NCBI GenBank assembly: GCA_914767715.1
Contig: OU612067.1
Span: 33,516,162 to 33,580,161, forward strand
Length of the DNA: 64,000 nucleotides
From: Membranipora membranacea
Lineage: Eukaryota; Bryozoa; Gymnolaemata; Cheilostomatida; Membraniporidae
Direction: 5' to 3'
Shown here: piece by piece, positions 24,401 to 34,435 of the stretch
How the letters are laid out: each line of letters starts with the position of its first letter
Numbering within the stretch: position 1 is the first letter of the stretch
Notes under the pieces: model-generated
The model's input: only the letters and a program-made list of their open reading frames with translations
Told to the model about the DNA's origin: nothing
Database searches by the model: none
Translations under genes and position numbers: made by a program

Positions 24401-27400
24401 TTGGCTCTAACAGGCATTTGAGGCTTCTTATCTTGGGATATCCGCAGGATCAGTATCACTTTCTTCATGACGTCCTAAGTGAGGCTCTGATTTCTGAACC
24501 CTTCATCTGTCAACCCGATGCTCTCGGCACAAAACTTGATGCCTACAGGAGAAATCAGGCTTCCTCAACTTATACAATAAGAACAGAATTCGAGGTGAGA
24601 TTTTAAATCAACAGGAGTTCCCTACTATCAGGCATTCTTACTCATTTATAATCATTCTCCTATTGATGCTGCAAAATTGAGCACCGATACTATTGTAGTG
24701 TCACTACCAGGGACAAACAATTTATTATTCAGTTTTTGATAGCAGCTGAGCCTGAACATAAAAGGCGTATTGAACTTGTTGGAAGCCTCATATGCATCAG
24801 AGATGGTTTACTATCACATTTAGCAACTATAAAATTAAAGAACATGATGTCAGACTTTCTTATTTTTTATCACAGAGAATTCAAGCTTTCATGGATTCCA
24901 TCTCCCGGAAATACACCATAGCTGAGAGCGAGGAGAACTTGACTAAGAATCGCTTTCCAAATATACTTGCAGGTATTTCTTATTTTATTGACAGTTGAGA
25001 GGTCGGGAAATGCGTAAGGGAAAATACACTATTTTACTTTTGATATGGCACAGAAATAGATATTACAATCCATCAGAGTTTGTCTTCTCTATTTTCATGA
25101 GGGTGCAACTCCAAATCTTGCTAATGTAAAAATAGCCTCCAACACAAGCCTATAAATTCATATTTCAGGCGAAGACAACTACAAGTTCATGCAACCTTAT
25201 TCATATTATTATGATATTGCAATGGCCTTATTTTGACGACCTACAACCTCTACACAGCCACTTATCATCAAATATCCCCAATTTGTATTGTCCTAACTAT
25301 TGCTCATGATACTGGTAGCTCAGTTGGCTAGGTGCCTGAGGTCATGGACTACTGGGCTCAATGGATGCCCAAGGGGCGCTCCAAATATGGCTGCAGCGCC
25401 ATTAAGGCTCTTTTTTTCGCAGTCTTCGGACAGAGACAGAACGTGAGATTTTGACCCATATTTTAACCCACAGTGTGGAATCATTTGAAATTTCAGATTC
25501 AAAATATGGATTGTACGTTGGAGGAAGCTGCATCATTGCGATCCAGGTGAATGTAAGTCAGTTCCAAAAAAACAATTTTATTTTGTGTGTGACAATATTT
25601 CTGGCTCGTTGTCTAACATGGATGTACACATCCTCATGTTTATCCTTAGCTCCTCTTGAATTTATTTTTCAAATATCACAATGAAAGTGACTATGATAAT
25701 GATTGACAGGACAACAGAAGACAGAATTGGGTCATAGCCACACAGCTACCCCTGAAATCAACAATCACAGACTTCTGGCATATGGTCATTGATCAGGATA
25801 TAAAGGTCATTGTTCAACTGGAGAAATATGTGAGTGATAACTTGCCAGCTAAATAGAATCTCTAGTCTTCATTTGCAGGTTTCTAGGAGCTATATTCGAG
25901 CAAACCACCATTATTTCTTTGAATTTTCATCAACATTTCTATCTACCGGCTAAGCAGGAATGTTGACTCGAAATTGTGGAGTTATGATTTCAGGGTATAA
26001 TCCTTCTCTGCCAATCTAAACTATAATAAGTGATATGAAATTAAATTAAAATAAAATTAATATTCATACGATACCTCTTACTCCTGGTCCAGTCCAGTGA
26101 AAAAAGACCAAGCAACAAGTCATGCTAAGGATCCATCTTCTTCTTATAAAATCTCGCTTTGATACCTCTTCTGTTCGCTCAAGATCCAATATCGATAGGA
26201 ATGCTCTACATATCTATCAGATGTATCTTGTCGACAAAGGTTGTTGACATTGATATGGCCTTTACTATCAGCCATTCAGATGAAATTTTGCAAAAGTTCA
26301 TGCTATTCGGATTGTGAGAAAGCAACCCCGTGTGACCTTATCTTTACTCGGAAATAAACATTGCTATCTACTACCATCACTGATGTTTTAGGATGTTGAG
26401 TTTTATCCAACCATTGATAAGGCTACAGCTCAGAATGTTAAATCCATGGTTATAACCCGTACAGGAAGTGCTCTGGCGGAGAAAATGGATGCAATCAGCC
26501 TTACCTTGAAATCGCCAAGCAAGGTTTGAATATCCCTTTCTATTTCTAAGAAACTTACATTACAAAGATCAAGATTTCTTGTTAAAATCAAGGAATCATA
26601 TTGAAATAATGATTTGTCATCTCTTGTATCCTAATGTACAAAATTTTTGGCAAGTTATGAGCTCGGGTTTCATTTCACTTGGCACTAAATTACTGGTTTA
26701 ATAGTGTTTTATGCAAGATTGTTATTTTCTTGTAAAATTTTACCAGTATATCTGTATAAGCATAGCAGCAAAAAGACATCAGTACCAAAGTAGAATATGA
26801 GTTAGCACTAGAAAATGGTTAGCCAACTTCATATTATACTAACCTGCATTTTGCTGGTAGACAACCTAGACCGTATAAAAACTACTGTCTTTGGAAAATC
26901 ACACTGTCATCACAGGGCTCCTTATGATTTCAGCGTGCACAAGTGACTGTTTTAGTCGCTAACTCATGGGGAGATAACGAAGGTTCTGAGTTCCCTAGGT
27001 CAGCAGTATTACAGCACTACTTGGGAGTTCTGGAGAAATATCAGAGAGAGTCTGGTGATGGCAAAGTCTGCATCACAGATCTGTGAGTACTACATATTTA
27101 TAGTCCTGTATCAATTCAATTTAATCTGCTCCTAGTAAATATGGGTATGAATTGTGGCGAGTCTGATACTTTTAATATAAAATTCTCCTACAAATTTATC
27201 AGACTCGCCACAATTCATACCCATATTTACTAGGAGCAGATTAAATTGAATTGATACAGGACAATAGATATGTAGTACTCACAGATCTTTTATATTAAAA
27301 GTATCAGACTTGCATATTCAGCAACATGCTCAATTTTGGCTCGGAAGGACAGGAAGGAAGATACCAGTGGTTGTTTCAAAGATGTTCTGACTTATTCGAT

Positions 27401-28874
27401 GTCAGGAATCCACTGTCATGCCAGCCAAGGCACACCTCACTCAGCTCTATGTATCCCTCAAGCATGCAGAGGTTGGTCATCAAGGCAAAATACGGCCACA
27501 CTCAACCATATCAGAATATCAGGAGTATTCCTGTATGGACTCGGAAATCAGAGCATCAGAACCAGGCCTTTCACTCAAAAGATGTCAAACCTGCCAACTC
27601 TAAGTACCAAACCTACAACTCCATTAATACATGTGGGAATGGATGTCTTTGGGCCATTCTCCTGCAAGGATGGCAGGAAGGAGAATAAATGCTAAGGCTT
27701 GATCTTTGCTTGCTTGCCAGCCGTGCCGTACACTTAGAGCTCTTCGATGACATGACAACATACTGTCTCATAAATTGCTTCAGATGTTTCACAGCCTATT
27801 GTTATTGTTGTGAATTTTAGTGATGGAGCCTCAAGATGTGGTGTATTCATATGCGCTTACAACGCTGTGGAGAAGCTCAAGGCAGAACAGGAAGTAGATC
27901 TGTATAACACTGTGCTAGTAGCTAAAACCAGACGCCCTCAGTTTGTTCCAGATCTGGTGAGTTGTGGAAGGCTTAGAGATTGATGAAGGGTATAAAAGGC
28001 ACAGTTAATGTGAAGTATCAAAATATAACAAAAAATACGAATGCAGCATTCAATTTTCTCCTGCTTTTTCGGAAATCAGAGGAGCAGTTCTTTTATGAGA
28101 AAGGGATTGTCCAGTTCCAATGATTTCAAATCATCCGCTTCAAATTATACGGGTTATTATTGGTTGATTTTGACTTTTCGATTTATTGTGTTAAGGGTTG
28201 CATAAACCGTTTTCAAGATCAAAATTGAACGATTAAATAAAATCGTCTAATCTTAAGTGTGCTGGGCCAACATAACGATAGCTCTATCATTTGCTGCCAT
28301 TCAACTTTAACTATGGGTGTCTGTGAATCACAATTTCTTATATAACAGACTTGACCGTTTGAGAAATATATCAAATAATATTTATGCAAAACCAAACTGC
28401 TGCTTGAGGCGGAGAGCAAGGCCAGTTATCACGTTGAGTAGCCAATGGTCTTGCTCATCACCAGCAAAAACTAATTATAATTGATTCCTGTGCACACCCT
28501 GCTTGGTTACCAGGCTTTAACATGTCAGTAATCGCGCATAGATTCAATGAAATTGATTTCAATTTGAGTTGATGACTTTGGAAACAGACAAGCCCTGAGT
28601 GCTATTTCTGAATAATCTGATCACACCTCACACTCACCAGAGTTGCAACCGGCGATGCAGATAGGAAAATTGATTTTCATATCTTTGTCTCTTATCATTG
28701 TTACCCTCTGTTCACCAGGAGAGTTATGTTTACCTCTATCAGCTGCTTAAGGACTTCACAGACGACTTCTCTGATTATGCAAACTTTCAGCAGATTGACA
28801 TCAACGGTGAAAGCAGAGCTACAGAATCACCAGGCATCATTGAGAACACAGATCAGATTTACGCCAATGTCTAA
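14662..28874 (+). CDS. Receptor-type protein tyrosine phosphatase, two-domain, FN3 ectodomain (5' partial)
   Basis: 31 exons joined by GT-AG introns encode, in order, about six FN3-like modules, a membrane-proximal module, one transmembrane helix (exon 20115-20247), phosphatase domain D1 (21471-24594), a linker, degenerate D2 (25497-27956) and a short tail ending at stop 28872-28874. D1 keeps the phosphotyrosine-loop [26 protein letters not shown] split across introns, and the Q-loop VQTVDQ, so it should be catalytically active on phosphotyrosine substrates at the inner membrane face. D2 has Asp instead of the catalytic Cys. The first exon found begins in phase 1, so upstream exons with the signal peptide remain unidentified. 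A poly(A) signal AATAAA lies at 29060-29065. Intron 27083-27820 contains a large inverted repeat and a BEL fragment. Confidence 0.88.
15069..15734. other. Intron between FN3 modules 1 and 2
   Basis: The intron contains the palindromic element at 15170-15294. A 15419-15661 plus-strand frame ([20 protein letters not shown]...) is open for 80 codons but shows no recognisable domain and no splice signals, so I do not call it a gene. Confidence 0.5.
15170..15294. repeat. 125-bp near-perfect palindromic element
   Basis: The 125 bases read almost the same on both strands. The arms start AGTTTAAGTGCTTAAACTCT and end with its near complement, and the pairing continues inward through GTTGGTAGTAG/CTACTACCAGC to the centre. 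In RNA this would form one long hairpin. It resembles a tiny foldback MITE or a fold-back satellite unit. It lies inside an intron of the central receptor. Confidence 0.85.
18836..19957 (+). CDS. Membrane-proximal ectodomain exons, central RPTP
   Basis: Exons 18836-18932, 19330-19597 and 19900-19957. The long exon starts [10 protein letters not shown], has an EYNSSY glycosylation site, the LPCYVAAEL core, [13 protein letters not shown] and ends ALFAPK. This pattern (CYVAAEL, then GDG.xYNG, then N.aL..g..Y.v) is the conserved membrane-proximal segment of several RPTP subfamilies, including the vertebrate R2B group, where a proteolytic cleavage site often lies. No furin-like dibasic site is obvious here. 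The same three exons occur in both flanking paralogues. Confidence 0.8.
20115..21029 (+). CDS. Transmembrane and cytoplasmic juxtamembrane exons, central RPTP
   Basis: Exon 20115-20247 encodes a hydrophilic Lys/Glu/Pro stretch, then a hydrophobic helix beginning [10 protein letters not shown] and ending with the stop-transfer LLYRRR. Exon 20448-20524 is acidic (GEDDNGSL). Exon 20923-21029 begins APYVNF and contains [10 protein letters not shown]. Compared with the right paralogue, where one larger exon covers this region with a SYENI motif, the juxtamembrane part is shorter and divergent, as expected where signalling preferences change fastest. Confidence 0.8.
20600..20790 (+). repeat. tRNA-derived SINE with a GTGTCAGGAAG core
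   Basis: A B-box GGTGTTCGATTCC lies at 20644-20656, followed by GGTGTCAGGAAGAGCATCCG at 20671-20690, a core I associate with invertebrate SINEs and RTE-type tails. An A-rich run follows at about 20752-20762. It lies in intron 20525-20922 of the central receptor. Confidence 0.55.
21471..24594 (+). CDS. D1 catalytic phosphatase domain exons, central RPTP
   Basis: Exons 21471-21558, 21746-21819, 22396-22432, 22568-22671, 22827-22952, 23252-23403, 23956-24091 and 24448-24594. Conserved landmarks in order: [80 protein letters not shown] and DQYHFLHD. The Cys loop is built across the intron 23404-23955 (TGCAG joined to TGCTGG). Asp of WPD, Cys and Arg of the loop and Gln of the Q-loop are all present. 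The acceptor of the last exon is taken at CCGCAG (24441-24447), because an upstream AG at 24413 gives no homology. Confidence 0.9.
24876..28874 (+). CDS. D2 pseudophosphatase domain and tail, central RPTP
   Basis: Exons 24876-24972 (linker, ending KNRFPNILA), 25497-25546, 25710-25829, 26392-26523, 26934-27082, 27821-27956 and 28719-28874. WVIATQLPL and DFWHMVI show a D2-type fold. At the catalytic loop the join 27082/27821 gives [14 protein letters not shown], so Asp replaces Cys and Thr replaces His of the HCxxGxxR motif. The WPD loop is NSWGDNEG, not WPD. Vertebrate PTPRG and PTPRZ D2 domains also carry Asp here and are inactive. The last exon has a DYANFQQID motif and ends DQIYANV. The Tyr-x-Asn form fits a Grb2-type SH2 ligand. 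Confidence 0.85.
25300..25400 (+). repeat. tRNA-like SINE head in intron
   Basis: TAGCTCAGTTGG at 25316-25327 is a perfect RNA polymerase III A-box match. The B box is weak (GGGCTCAATGG at about 25357-25367). It sits within the intron before the first D2 exon. A decayed tRNA gene is the alternative. Confidence 0.4.
27077..27288. repeat. 92-bp inverted repeat spanning a splice donor
   Basis: Arm 1 (27077-27168) and arm 2 (27197-27288) are reverse complements with about two mismatches, separated by 28 bases. Arm 1 starts six bases before the end of exon 26934-27082 and includes its GTGAGT donor, so the exon end and splice site are duplicated in antisense within the intron. A second, 22-bp inverted copy of 27160-27181 lies at 27289-27310. 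It probably arose by template switching or a local inverted duplication. Confidence 0.92.
27326..27795 (+). mobile_element. BEL/Pao retrotransposon integrase fragment
   Basis: Over three frames the sequence gives [38 protein letters not shown], the zinc-finger remnant RCQTCQL, THVGMD-like [40 protein letters not shown] and a [12 protein letters not shown] end. This is the HHCC zinc-binding region and the start of the integrase core of BEL/Pao elements. Frameshifts make it dead. Its end lies only about 25-30 bases before the acceptor at 27819-27820 of the receptor exon that carries the D2 pseudo-active site. Confidence 0.8.
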
Positions 28875-29578
28875 AAGTTGCTGAAACCATTAGAAATGAC
28901 AGAAACTATCACTGAATACAGTGGCTCATATATAATACAAATGTAATGCTTTTTGCTAAACCTCACCAAGCTGAGATAAATTTATATCCCCATCTTAGCG
29001 AAAGTAATCTATATTAGACTAGATCAGAAGTTGCTAAATGCTTTGAACCGAATCAGATAAATAAAGAACAATTTGGCTGCACCCCATGCTTCGAGTTGTT
29101 ATCAGGCAAGTGATTCAGGGAATTCCTTTCGATTCAAAGAAGCTCATCGATCATTTATTCTCTCTAGAAGGGCAACTGATTGTAATCAATCTTGCCCAAC
29201 CAAACCTATTTTAGCTTCTATAATGCTAAATTTTCAACTAATCTAAAATATCTCTAACCAGCTTTCTTTTTTTTCACCATCTTTGAACTGAACTGTTTTG
29301 ATATTTTACCTTTGTTTTGCACAATTTATATTAGATATTAAAAAAAAATGAGTAATAAAATCTTCGGAAACAAATCATCACAACATGTTGAAATTGATAT
29401 TTTCAATGGTGAAAATCATGGACGCTGTGATGACAATATACACTAGCATCAAATTTTCCCCTTAATGGTCTAAACACACTTGGAGGTTGTGTAGCGGACG
29501 ATGCGGGACTGTTTGGCGAATCCGCTCTTTAAACATTTGTCCAATGAAAAGTGTTAATTATGTAAATATTTTGGTCAC
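28875..29578 (+). other. 3' UTR and downstream spacer of the central RPTP
   Basis: Poly(A) signal AATAAA lies at 29060-29065, 186 bases after the stop codon. The rest is AT-rich with no coding signal. The Harbinger-like element begins somewhere after about 29470. Confidence 0.5.
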
Positions 29579-29902
29579 ATGGTACAAACTTGTCACGTGA
29601 TTCATTTGTGGAAAACAATGGCATACTTCAGAAAAAGAAAGATTGCTTGTGCTGTTGCCTTGGCTGCTGCAGTCAAAAGGAGGTGGTGGGTACACCCAGT
29701 ACTGGTAGAGAGAGAAGATAGTAACAACTGGTATTGGCTGACTCTACGGCTAAGACAGGACTTTCCTGATTTGTATTTTAGGACTTTTCGTTTTTCTACT
29801 ACACATTTTGATACTCTTCTTACTTTGCTACGTCCTTTTATAACCAAACAGAACACTCACTTCAGGATATCAATACCGCCAGAGATGCAACTGAGTGTCT
29901 GA
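29579..29902 (+). mobile_element. PIF/Harbinger transposase, N-terminal fragment
   Basis: The frame reads RRWWVHPVLVERE, then LRLRQDFPDLYFRTFRFS, FDTLLTLLRPFI and TNFR-like THFRISIPPEMQLSV. This is the N-terminal part of HARBI1-like transposases: RRxWVHP, the helical LxxDxxxFxxYFRM block, then ITKQ.T..R..I.P..RL. The frame stops at 29900, before the catalytic DDE core, so this is a broken element. A Myb/MADF-type second ORF lies on the opposite strand at 30395-32466, as is common in this superfamily. Confidence 0.75.
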
Positions 29903-30394
29903 CTGATCGACCAAGTGAGAGAGGGGGAACAGCCAACCTTATCTCACATCTAGCTGACCAAGTTAAGATAAGTTGGGTATAGCATGAGTACCACACATAA
30001 CCTGCCAGAATTGGCCAACCAATCGGGATAATTTGATTGCCAGATATCTGCTCGCTCTTGGAAATAAATGTATTCTGTTTTGATTGATTGCATTGGCCAG
30101 ACGATGTGTGTGTATCTCCAAGTGAATGCTGTCGACAAGACAAGGTGAGAGAGGAGAAACAGCGAACCTCATGGTTTTGATTAGTAAGGGTGAAGTTAAT
30201 TTGGTGAGACGGCCACTGTGTGATTGCATGGCACAACTAGTAGAGAGATGAGTTTAAGCTTTCAACAGGGTATAATTCAGAAAATAAGACCATAAGAAAA
30301 TTAATACAAAGCATACGCTATGAGTAAGAACTGATGACTATGATATTTTAAGGAATAAATTTGAATATTGTTGCATATGAAGGTGTGTAACATC

Positions 30395-30620
30395 TTGAAG
30401 AGGGGTGAAAATTGAAGTGGGGCGACTGGACTGTGTTCCTGTCTCTAACATGAGTCGATCCGACTCCTTTTGATTTCGCTCCGCTATAATTTCCAGGTAG
30501 TCGGCAATGTCCATGGCAAATCTTTGATAATTATTAGGCTCAGATGATTGTGAAAGGGAAGATAAGGTGTTTAGTATTTGTGTTTGAAATTGAGAGGGTT
30601 CTGATGGGTTGGAGGTGAGG
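30395..30620 (-). mobile_element. Harbinger second ORF, C-terminal part
   Basis: The minus-strand frame gives LNTLSSLSQSS, then FAMDIADYLEIIAERNQKES and an STOP soon after TPLQDV. It is a Ser/Thr-rich linker followed by a conserved helix, as at the end of Myb/SANT or MADF-type proteins of Harbinger elements. Upstream on the same strand (about 30900-30660) a Thr/Ser-rich stretch probably belongs to the same protein. Confidence 0.45.
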
Positions 30621-30939
30621 AAGATTTTCTTTTTCGTGAGTAAGGTTTAGCGGGTGTCATGAAATGTTATGAAGGTGTTGTAAGGAGGCAGGAGTCGGTG
30701 GTTGAGCATGTAGTGTTATCAGATGAAGTTGTAGATGTAGATGGTTTAGTATTGTTTGTATGCATAGTGGTTTGGTGTGACACTGCTATGCATACATTCA
30801 TGTTGTCATCACTGGGAGCAGGCAGTTTCAAATTACTCACAGTATCCCTTAAAAAGCAAGTTAAACAACAAAATGTAGAGCACGCATACCCTTGGGAATG
30901 GGCAGCAGTAATTGTGCGAGAATACTAAGGCAAAAAATA

Positions 30940-32265
30940 AGCCGCTGATCAAGACGGCTGTATTTCAAACTTTAATTCAAACATATTTTTACCCCAAAGT
31001 GGTAAATTAGCCTCCAAAATTCTGGCACTGATAGAGGTGTAGAACAAGAGTGAGAGGGAAAAGAAACTCTGCTAATTGTCAACACTGAACAAAAGAAAGA
31101 ACGAGATGAATCAACCAAACACGCAACTTTGAACTTCAGAACATAATAATATTATTTTTGGCAAGGTATGGGGTTTTAAGAATTCCAGAATGGAGGCAAA
31201 TTTGTATCTGCTTCTTGTGGAGGCCCCACTTCCAGATCTACTCTCCTCATGTTGTTTGTTATATTCCTTCCTGAACGCATCTTTAAGGTCTTTAATTTTT
31301 TTTTTCTACCTCAGCAACTGTGGGAAATATCATAGGAGATTGTCATAATTTCAACAGGTACACATTCTTACTGGTAAATAAAACATACTTAATGTGTTTT
31401 AAAGGAGTTGAGCAGACATTTTGCAACAGTAGAGCAGTAACTGGAGGTAAATCATCCATATAAATAAGTGTGAATGTCTCCAGTACATCCACTGACGGTT
31501 ACGTTTTCAAGCCTTGTGGGCCTCCAGCTTCTAACTGGCTTATTTACAGCAAAAGATAAACCTCTTTATTTATATAGTAAACTCTCTTCTCAGATAACCA
31601 AAATCTAGTGCTAGCGAACAATAACCCACCCTTGAACTCTAGCTAACATTTAACTTATCTAAGGTATTTGTCAAACCTGATCAATTAAGGTGTTCTAGTT
31701 AACCTTTACATAAAATTCATCTTTTACCCTGACCAAGAAGTAACCTACCATCCATCTATATGGCATAATACCATGGAGGAACAGAAATTACTCCTTGATA
31801 TTACTGTCTTTGCAATGTGTGACTGGCTAATCAAGGAGGAGGCAGCAAAACAGTGCAAGAGAGATAGCATTGATTGGCGGCATAATGTGTCTACGTCCTA
31901 CTAGCTAGTATTTGTTAGTAATTACTTCTGTACTGTCTATTCAATTTTTTGTGTCAATCCACCCTCCGTGGTCAATCCTACTAGTAACTCCATGGTCATT
32001 CTTATCCATCTATCTATACCATTTTTTATCAAAGTTAATGCTTCTCAAAGCCTTGACTTACCCAAAGAATAGATCACACCACAGGGATGCTGCAAAGTTT
32101 AGGACTCTCTGACAAGCACTGCATGAGGCAACTCAAAGAGAGACCCAACTTTTGAGTAGACCTGTGTAAAATATTCATATTCAATGAGCAGTAAAAATGT
32201 GTTCAATATAGAGTTTAGATCATGCACACAACCGTCGACCAGTTCAATTATATATTATATTAAAG
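30940..32265. other. Non-coding part of the Harbinger-like region
   Basis: AT-rich sequence without recognisable domains. Terminal inverted repeats and target-site duplications of the Harbinger element were not found by eye. Confidence 0.4.
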
Positions 32266-32466
32266 TTATTCTTGATAAATACCAGTCGTCAACCCATAGC
32301 CTTGCTCAGCAAGTCCATTCACAAGCTCTTTTTTCGTCTCCAGCTTTATCTCTGCTCTCTTGTAGCTTGGGTTTGTTACGTTCCACAGACACTCCTTTTC
32401 TTTGTAAAGTTCAATCAAGAGCTCAATAAATGTATCATTACAATACTCTGCTGTAAAGGATGACAT
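32266..32466 (-). mobile_element. MADF/Myb-SANT-like N-terminal exon of Harbinger second ORF
   Basis: From ATG 32466 the frame reads FIELLIELYKEKECLWNVT then NPSYKRAEIK. This is the start of a MADF (Myb/SANT-like) DNA-binding domain: the LI..Y...LW....p.Y..r pattern. The homology ends near EQGYG, where a GT may act as donor. With 30395-30620 and the transposase at 29579 it suggests one Harbinger-type element of about 3 kb. Confidence 0.65.
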
Positions 32467-32499
32467 TGTCTGTGGCAGTTGCTTTCAAGGAGTCACTAA

Positions 32500-33680
32500 G
32501 TCTTTTGTTGACAGGTAGGAGTCATGAGCGATTCTACCTGAAAGAGTGTATCCTATGAAGCGACGTGGAGGTTTGCGTAGTTGTTTGATGCCTATAGATA
32601 GAACGGATTTTGTTGAATGAGTTGATTTGGGAATAGCAATGGGGGTTTGTCTATGCTATGACATGTTGGGGGAAGGGGTAGAGCTAGACTTGATGTTCTT
32701 TGGGATGTTGGCTGTCCTTCAAACCTCTTTAATTTGAAAATGATTATTTTTATACACTGTTTCTACATGTAAACAAATATAATATTCAGCTTCATCATGA
32801 CATATTTAGCACCTATGATCTTAGCTGCATGTTAACATCCACTTATTTTTGTCCTTTTGATTGAGTTACGTAATGGTATAAGACAAATAATACTCATAAC
32901 AATCGGATCTAAGCTATCAGTTATTTTACAGATGATTGATAGGTCAAAATAACAATAGGTTGTCATATTATTCACCAAAAAATATAAATATATTTGTTAT
33001 GAACACTGCTGAGCATTGAGGAGAAGTGAGATTGTTGGTCATTGATGTCTGTCAGAACCCTGCGTCTTACTCGTCGTCTCAGCGACCCTATATCAACCAC
33101 CTCTGTGCAGGAACGGAAATACCAGACACGGGAATTTCCAAGTTTTGGACCTAAATATTGTCAACCCTTGACTCCCCAGGAATAAAAGTTCAGAATCCTA
33201 TTTTTTTTGGCAATCTCTCTGATGTTCACAGAAAAAGAATACTTAAGGTATTTTAACTTCTTTGTCGGTCTTTGAAATTACCTTAAACAAAAAACTACAG
33301 GTTGTGGATAAAAGCCTGGGATCAACTGGATGAAGATAATCTGCATTACAGGCAAATCATGAGTATGGCATACCACATGCTGCCTGCCGTTGAGGACAAC
33401 TCCTGCTCCGAGGATGTGAATGAAGAATTCACAGCTTCTGAGCAGGCGCTGTAGATCAACATACATGTATATCATAGGACATGCATAATTCTTTATTAAA
33501 TTGATTAATTAAATCAAGGATTCTCATTTATTAATTAATTGCGTTTATAACAGCAATAAAAATATCTACCAGCTTCACTCATGTTTATTTTAGAATATAT
33601 TTATGCATTTGATGACAAAAATAATATAACACATGTCTTAATGACCAGATAAGGTAATTCACTTTGGTATTTTTACTAAT
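32500..33680. other. Spacer with two small open frames
   Basis: A 46-codon plus-strand frame at about 33045-33185 (RRLSDPISTTSVQERKYQ...) and a 50-codon frame at 33301-33454 are the only coding-like stretches. The second begins after a good CTACAG acceptor and reads LWIKAWDQLDEDNLHYRQIM before a TAG. It could be the last exon of an unknown transposon or gene. Neither is assigned. Confidence 0.35.
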
Positions 33681-34105
33681 TGAGGCCAAGTTTCAGTACA
33701 TGGGACCAATCTTCATAATTTGGGCCATGTTTTACTAATTGGGGCCAAGTTTCATTACATGGGGCCAAGTTTTGTATTTGGGGCCAAGCCTTACTAATTG
33801 GGCCAAGGTATACTGATTGGGACAAGGTATACTTATTGGGACAAAGTATACTAATTAGGACAAGGTATACTAATTGGGGCCACTTTCCATTAGATGGGGC
33901 CAGGTTTTGTATTTGGGGTCAATCTTTACTAATTGGGCCAAGTTTTACTAATTAGGGACAAGTTTTATTACATGGGTCCAAGTTTAGTATTTGGGGCCAA
34001 ATTTGATACTTAGGCCCAGGTTTGTACTTGGGCCACTTTTTATATTCGGGGCTAAGTTTTATATTTGTGAAATTTAGCTCGGGCCAACTTTAGACAGGGC
34101 CGAGT
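33680..34105. repeat. Degenerate GGGGCCAAGT minisatellite
   Basis: About twenty imperfect repeats of a unit close to TTTACTAATTGGGGCCAAGT, with spacing about 17-22 bases. Variants include GGGACAAGGTATACTAATT and GGGGCCAAGTTTTGTATTT. The units decay toward the right end (GGGCCGAGTTGTAGCAC). It has no open reading frame of note and no TIRs. Confidence 0.85.
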
Positions 34106-34435
34106 TGTAGCACTTGTTTCCACTCTTGTATTTTCTTAATAAAGTGTGGGCAAGTCAATTAACATGTGAATGTATATACTTTATGATATTGATGACCGGA
34201 AATTTATTGGAAATCCCAAGTACAATGGAATTCAAATGATTATTTATAAACATACTACACAGGACACACAACTCCTTGTACTTACTTGTACTGTATAATA
34301 CCTTGCAATGAATTGCATTGTGCATTGCTCGTTGTATCTCATTGACTGTCCTTAGATATTATTCATAATATCGCCATCTAACATTATTTTATAATGGTTG
34401 GCTATTTATAAATACCTATGTATGTGGTATTGGCC

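Noticed and set aside
33680-34105. CRISPR-like array
   Set aside because: Repeat units vary in length and sequence and have no unique spacers. The context is an animal genome, so it is a minisatellite.
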